The position numbers were made by a program, and so were the translations under genes. Under the pieces are notes generated by a model, which searched no databases, was not told where the DNA came from, and saw only the letters and a list, made by a program, of their open reading frames with translations. A stretch of DNA of 60,248 nt from an uncultured Campylobacter sp. (GTDB taxonomy: Bacteria > Campylobacterota > Campylobacteria > Campylobacterales > Campylobacteraceae). The stretch lies in contig NZ_CALLWC010000037.1 in the NCBI RefSeq assembly GCF_938015785.1, positions 1 through 60,248 of the forward strand, given 5' to 3'. Below are positions 58,191 through 60,248 of the stretch, in pieces; the first letter of the stretch is position 1, and each line of letters begins with the position of its first letter.

Positions 58191-59226
58191 TTCGCTTTGT
58201 TTGCACGGCTTGCGGCTAAATTTTAAGCTTCGATCGCGCTTTGAAATTTTATGCTCGCAAAATTTGGGTGTGAAATTTCGCCTTTTAAATTTAATGGTAG
58301 AGCGCGCGAGCAAGGCTTTAAATTTTGTAGGTTTTTGCGCGAGGCTCTGCCGCGTAGCGCCAGTTTTGAAATTTTAATGTTTAGACTTTTTTGCGACGCG
58401 ACTTTGCGATCAAATTTTAAATTTACGCTGCTTGCAGGTTGCGGATTTTCTGCGCGATTTAAATTTTAAATTTAATCGCGAAGTTAAAATTTTAAAGCGG
58501 CAAAATTTAGATTTCGCACGGTATCGAAGCGCTTTTAAAATTTAAGATAAATTCTAAAGCGGTGCAGTGTGTGACAAAACAGCAACGCGGAGAATAGCGC
58601 GGTGCAGGTGGCGCAAAATGAGGCGGCAACGGCGCGCGGAATTGTGCGGCGCCAAGACGGCAAGCGGTATAGCGCCGTGGCGAGCAGGGCGCGGCGCAGA
58701 ATAGCACTACGCCTCAGCGCAGAAATATTGCTGCGGTAGCGGTGCGGCTATGCGACGAGCTTTTGTATGCGAGCCATGAAATTCTCGTGCGATCTGCGTT
58801 CAAAATTTAAGCGCAAAGCGCGGGCTAAAATTTAAAAGTAAAATTTCAAAGCTGAACTTACGCTTTTTAAAATTTAAAAGCGAAATTTTAAAAAGTGCGG
58901 CGTCGTTTGCAATACCGGCGCGCAGTAAACCGCTTAGAATTTAAATAGACGTTCCGACGCATCGCAAGCCGCGTCAAATTTAAACAGACCGCGTCGCCGC
59001 AGGGCGGATATTTCGTCATGTCGAAGCGAGATAAAATTCTGCGTTGCCGCCGCGCTGAAGTGAAATAGAATTCCGCATCGCCATAAGATGGACGCGAAAT
59101 AAAATTCAGTGCCACCGCGAGACGGACGCTCCGCTGTGACAAAGCAATAAAATTCCGTCATTGCAAGACGCGAAATAAAATTCCATCGCCGCGCAATCTG
59201 CGGCGATTTAAGATAGCGAGGTAAAG
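58191..59226. other. Large gap between infB and rbfA, no gene seen
   Basis: About 1.04 kb. The first third is AAATTT-rich. The middle (58560-58750) is GC-rich and free of AT palindromes, with only short open frames that lack ribosome sites. The last 200 bases hold a cluster of imperfect repeats (see 59026-59184). A decayed gene in the middle is possible but not demonstrable. Confidence 0.5.
59026..59184. repeat. Cluster of five imperfect GCGAAATAAAATTC repeats
   Basis: Copies at 59026-59040, 59060-59074, 59094-59108, 59142-59156 and 59170-59184 share (A/G)CGAAATAAAATTC or close variants. The first three are spaced exactly 34 bases apart; the last two are at 48 and 28. The DNA between is GC-rich with GCCGC/GACGGAC words. 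It is too irregular for a CRISPR array and lies just before rbfA. Confidence 0.6.
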
Positions 59227-59592
59227 ATGAATCCGACCGAACTCAGAAGACTTCGCACGCAAAGCGTGCTAAAGCAGCTCATTCCCGAAGCGCTCGCGAG
59301 CCTTGAGGACGAGCTTTTGCGCGGGCTGTGCGTCACCGACGTAGAGTGCAAGCGCGGGCGCTACGACGCGTTTGTGTATCTGGATAAAAACGCCTTCGAC
59401 GAGCGCGAGCAGGAATTCGTGCTCGAAAAGCTCGGCCGCGTGGCGAGATATTTGCAAAACTTCTGCGCCGAGGCGGAGGGCTGGTACCGCTGCCCCGCGT
59501 TTCACTTCAAATTCGACGACCGCTTGGAGTATCAAAACAAAATGGACGATCTTTTCGACAAAATAGAGGAGGAGTTGCGCAAAAATGGTTGA
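59227..59592 (+). CDS. rbfA: 30S ribosome-binding factor RbfA, 121 aa
   Basis: Assists 30S maturation at the 16S 5' helix. KH-like fold protein starting MNPTELRRLRTQSVLKQL. The block FKFDDRLEYQNKMDDLFDKIEEEL at the end is the RbfA signature (C-terminal, in parts). The ATG is preceded by AGGTAAAG. It overlaps rimP by eight bases. Unlike the usual tight infB-rbfA arrangement, it lies 1.06 kb after infB, with a terminator between, so it needs its own promoter. Confidence 0.9.
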   Translation: MNPTELRRLRTQSVLKQLIPEALASLEDELLRGLCVTDVECKRGRYDAFVYLDKNAFDEREQEFVLEKLGRVARYLQNFCAEAEGWYRCPAFHFKFDDRLEYQNKMDDLFDKIEEELRKNG

Positions 59593-60004
59593 TTTAGAGG
59601 CTTTGGCGCGCGAGTGCGGCGTGCAGCTTTACGACGTGGAGACGGTGAGCGAAAACGGCAGAACGATCTATCGCATCAGTATCACGAAAGCGGGCGGCGT
59701 GGGGCTGGATGACTGCGAGCGGCTATCGCGGCTGCTTTCGCCGATTTTCGACGTGGAACCGCCGCTTGAGGGCGAATGGACGCTAGAGGTCGGCTCGCCC
59801 GGGCTTGAGCGCAAGCTAAGCAAGCCGCAGCATTTCGCAAACTCCGTGGGCGAGCTGGTGCGCCTAAGCTGCACGGACGGGCAGAAGCTAAGCGGCGAGG
59901 TGCTAGACTGCGAAGACGGCGTGCTTAGGCTACGCACGGACGGCGGCGAGGTAAGCGTGCGACTTGACGAGATCAAAAAGGCGCGAACCTACGTGCAGTG
60001 GTAG
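59585..60004 (+). CDS. rimP: Ribosome maturation factor RimP, 139 aa
   Basis: Assists 30S assembly. YDVETVSENGRTIYRISI at the N-terminal domain and the conserved block LEVGSPGLERKLSKPQHF are diagnostic. The C-terminal SH3-like part ends with IKKARTYVQW. Translation is coupled to rbfA by an eight-base overlap (ATG inside rbfA). A strong terminator follows at 60088. Confidence 0.93.
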   Translation: MVDLEALARECGVQLYDVETVSENGRTIYRISITKAGGVGLDDCERLSRLLSPIFDVEPPLEGEWTLEVGSPGLERKLSKPQHFANSVGELVRLSCTDGQKLSGEVLDCEDGVLRLRTDGGEVSVRLDEIKKARTYVQW

Positions 60005-60087
60005 TAGCGGAGATTTTTAAAATTTTGTATGTAGGGCTTTGGGGTGTGGTGTTTGAGAAGCGTAGACTTAAATTTCAAGCTAAAGCG

Positions 60088-60118
60088 GCGAGGCTAATTT
60101 GGATTTGCCTCGCTTTTT
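60088..60118 (+). terminator. Rho-independent terminator after rimP
   Basis: GCGAGGC at 60088-60094 pairs perfectly with GCCTCGC at 60107-60113 around a 12-base loop, followed by five T. The 14-base right half (TTGCCTCGCTTTTT) is repeated exactly at 60171-60184, after another hairpin (CGCGAG/CTCGCG), so a second stop may exist. Confidence 0.85.
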
Positions 60119-60248
60119 GCGCGCTTTTAAGTATTACGTCTATCGCGAGCGATGCACGGCTCGCGGCATCTTGCCTCGCTTTTTAATTTGGCGCGCTATA
60201 TTCGGTGCGGCTTTCAAAACCACATGCCGCGTGCAAGTCTTTCGCATT

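Noticed and set aside
57546..58313. Long minus-strand frame of 255 codons opposite infB
   Set aside because: It mirrors infB codon bias, has no ribosome site or domain pattern, and infB is certain.
58251..58469. 72-codon frame after infB
   Set aside because: Built mostly from AAATTT words read as KF/NF, with no ribosome site; typical of AT-palindrome DNA in this window.
59026..59184. Repeat cluster before rbfA as a CRISPR remnant
   Set aside because: Copies are short and imperfect, spacing changes from 34 to 48 and 28, and no cas gene is present.
59998..60186. 62-codon frame after rimP with one hydrophobic stretch
   Set aside because: Runs across the strong terminator at 60088-60118, starts with GTG without a ribosome site, and its sequence is low in coding character.

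Overview
The window looks like a chromosomal segment of a Campylobacter species (Campylobacterota) with a GC content higher than that of C. jejuni. Support comes from HP0268-family and CetB-like PAS proteins, a polysulfide/thiosulfate reductase operon, short RecO and uninterrupted RF2, and the gene order accD-rlmH-dksA ... bamA, M23 peptidase-lpxC-tsaB-thrB-ylxR-infB-rbfA-rimP, which from memory matches C. jejuni NCTC 11168 (not checked by search). Intergenic DNA is full of AAATTT/AAATTTTAAAATTT-type AT palindromes. An oral, C. gracilis-like species is my best guess, and this is inference. No tRNA, rRNA, CRISPR array, IS element or prophage was found.

Layout. 1-7164: the end of an unknown gene, an EamA transporter, a lipoprotein plus permuted cysteine-peptidase pair, nusA, and the HP0268-miaB-DUF374 acyltransferase operon. 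7395-11380: a tightly overlapping minus-strand operon panC-rimO-tilS-metallophosphoesterase. 11545-14301: a yqjD/yqjE/yqjK-like trio, prfB, a small unknown gene and a Cys-rich Sel1-like lipoprotein. 14436-26541: an accessory region. Two inverted copies of a module with 15-bp coding repeats flank about 9.2 kb that carries uvrA, a nucleoside phosphorylase-like gene, a spore-photolyase-like radical SAM gene, an SDR, two tandem paralogs with glycosylation-sequon tails and an alkyladenine-glycosylase-like gene. 26578-33608: VOC protein, pgi-galU, yigZ, an MFS transporter, HIT and Cache proteins, and an orphan membrane-anchored protein. 33701-39298: psrABC followed on the same strand by its own response regulator and histidine kinase. 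39384-60004: an MFS exporter, PAS protein, recO and then the conserved block: the accD operon, dus, tyrA/bamA divergent pair, and cell-envelope and translation genes through rimP.

The most striking signal is the repeat-tail membrane family at 14436-15542 and 24719-26541. At the right-hand locus an AT-rich C-terminal domain sits between the conserved N-terminal tail and a displaced copy of the domain that is fused to that tail at the left-hand locus. The joints lie at a conserved RDYDxEPI linker. This arrangement resembles cassette/orphan-tip exchange in polymorphic secreted proteins, but here it occurs in a membrane protein family that I do not recognise. The second notable signal is the pair of tandem duplicated periplasmic proteins (22499-23609), whose C-terminal tails carry several D/E-x-N-x-S/T sequons of the Campylobacter PglB type.
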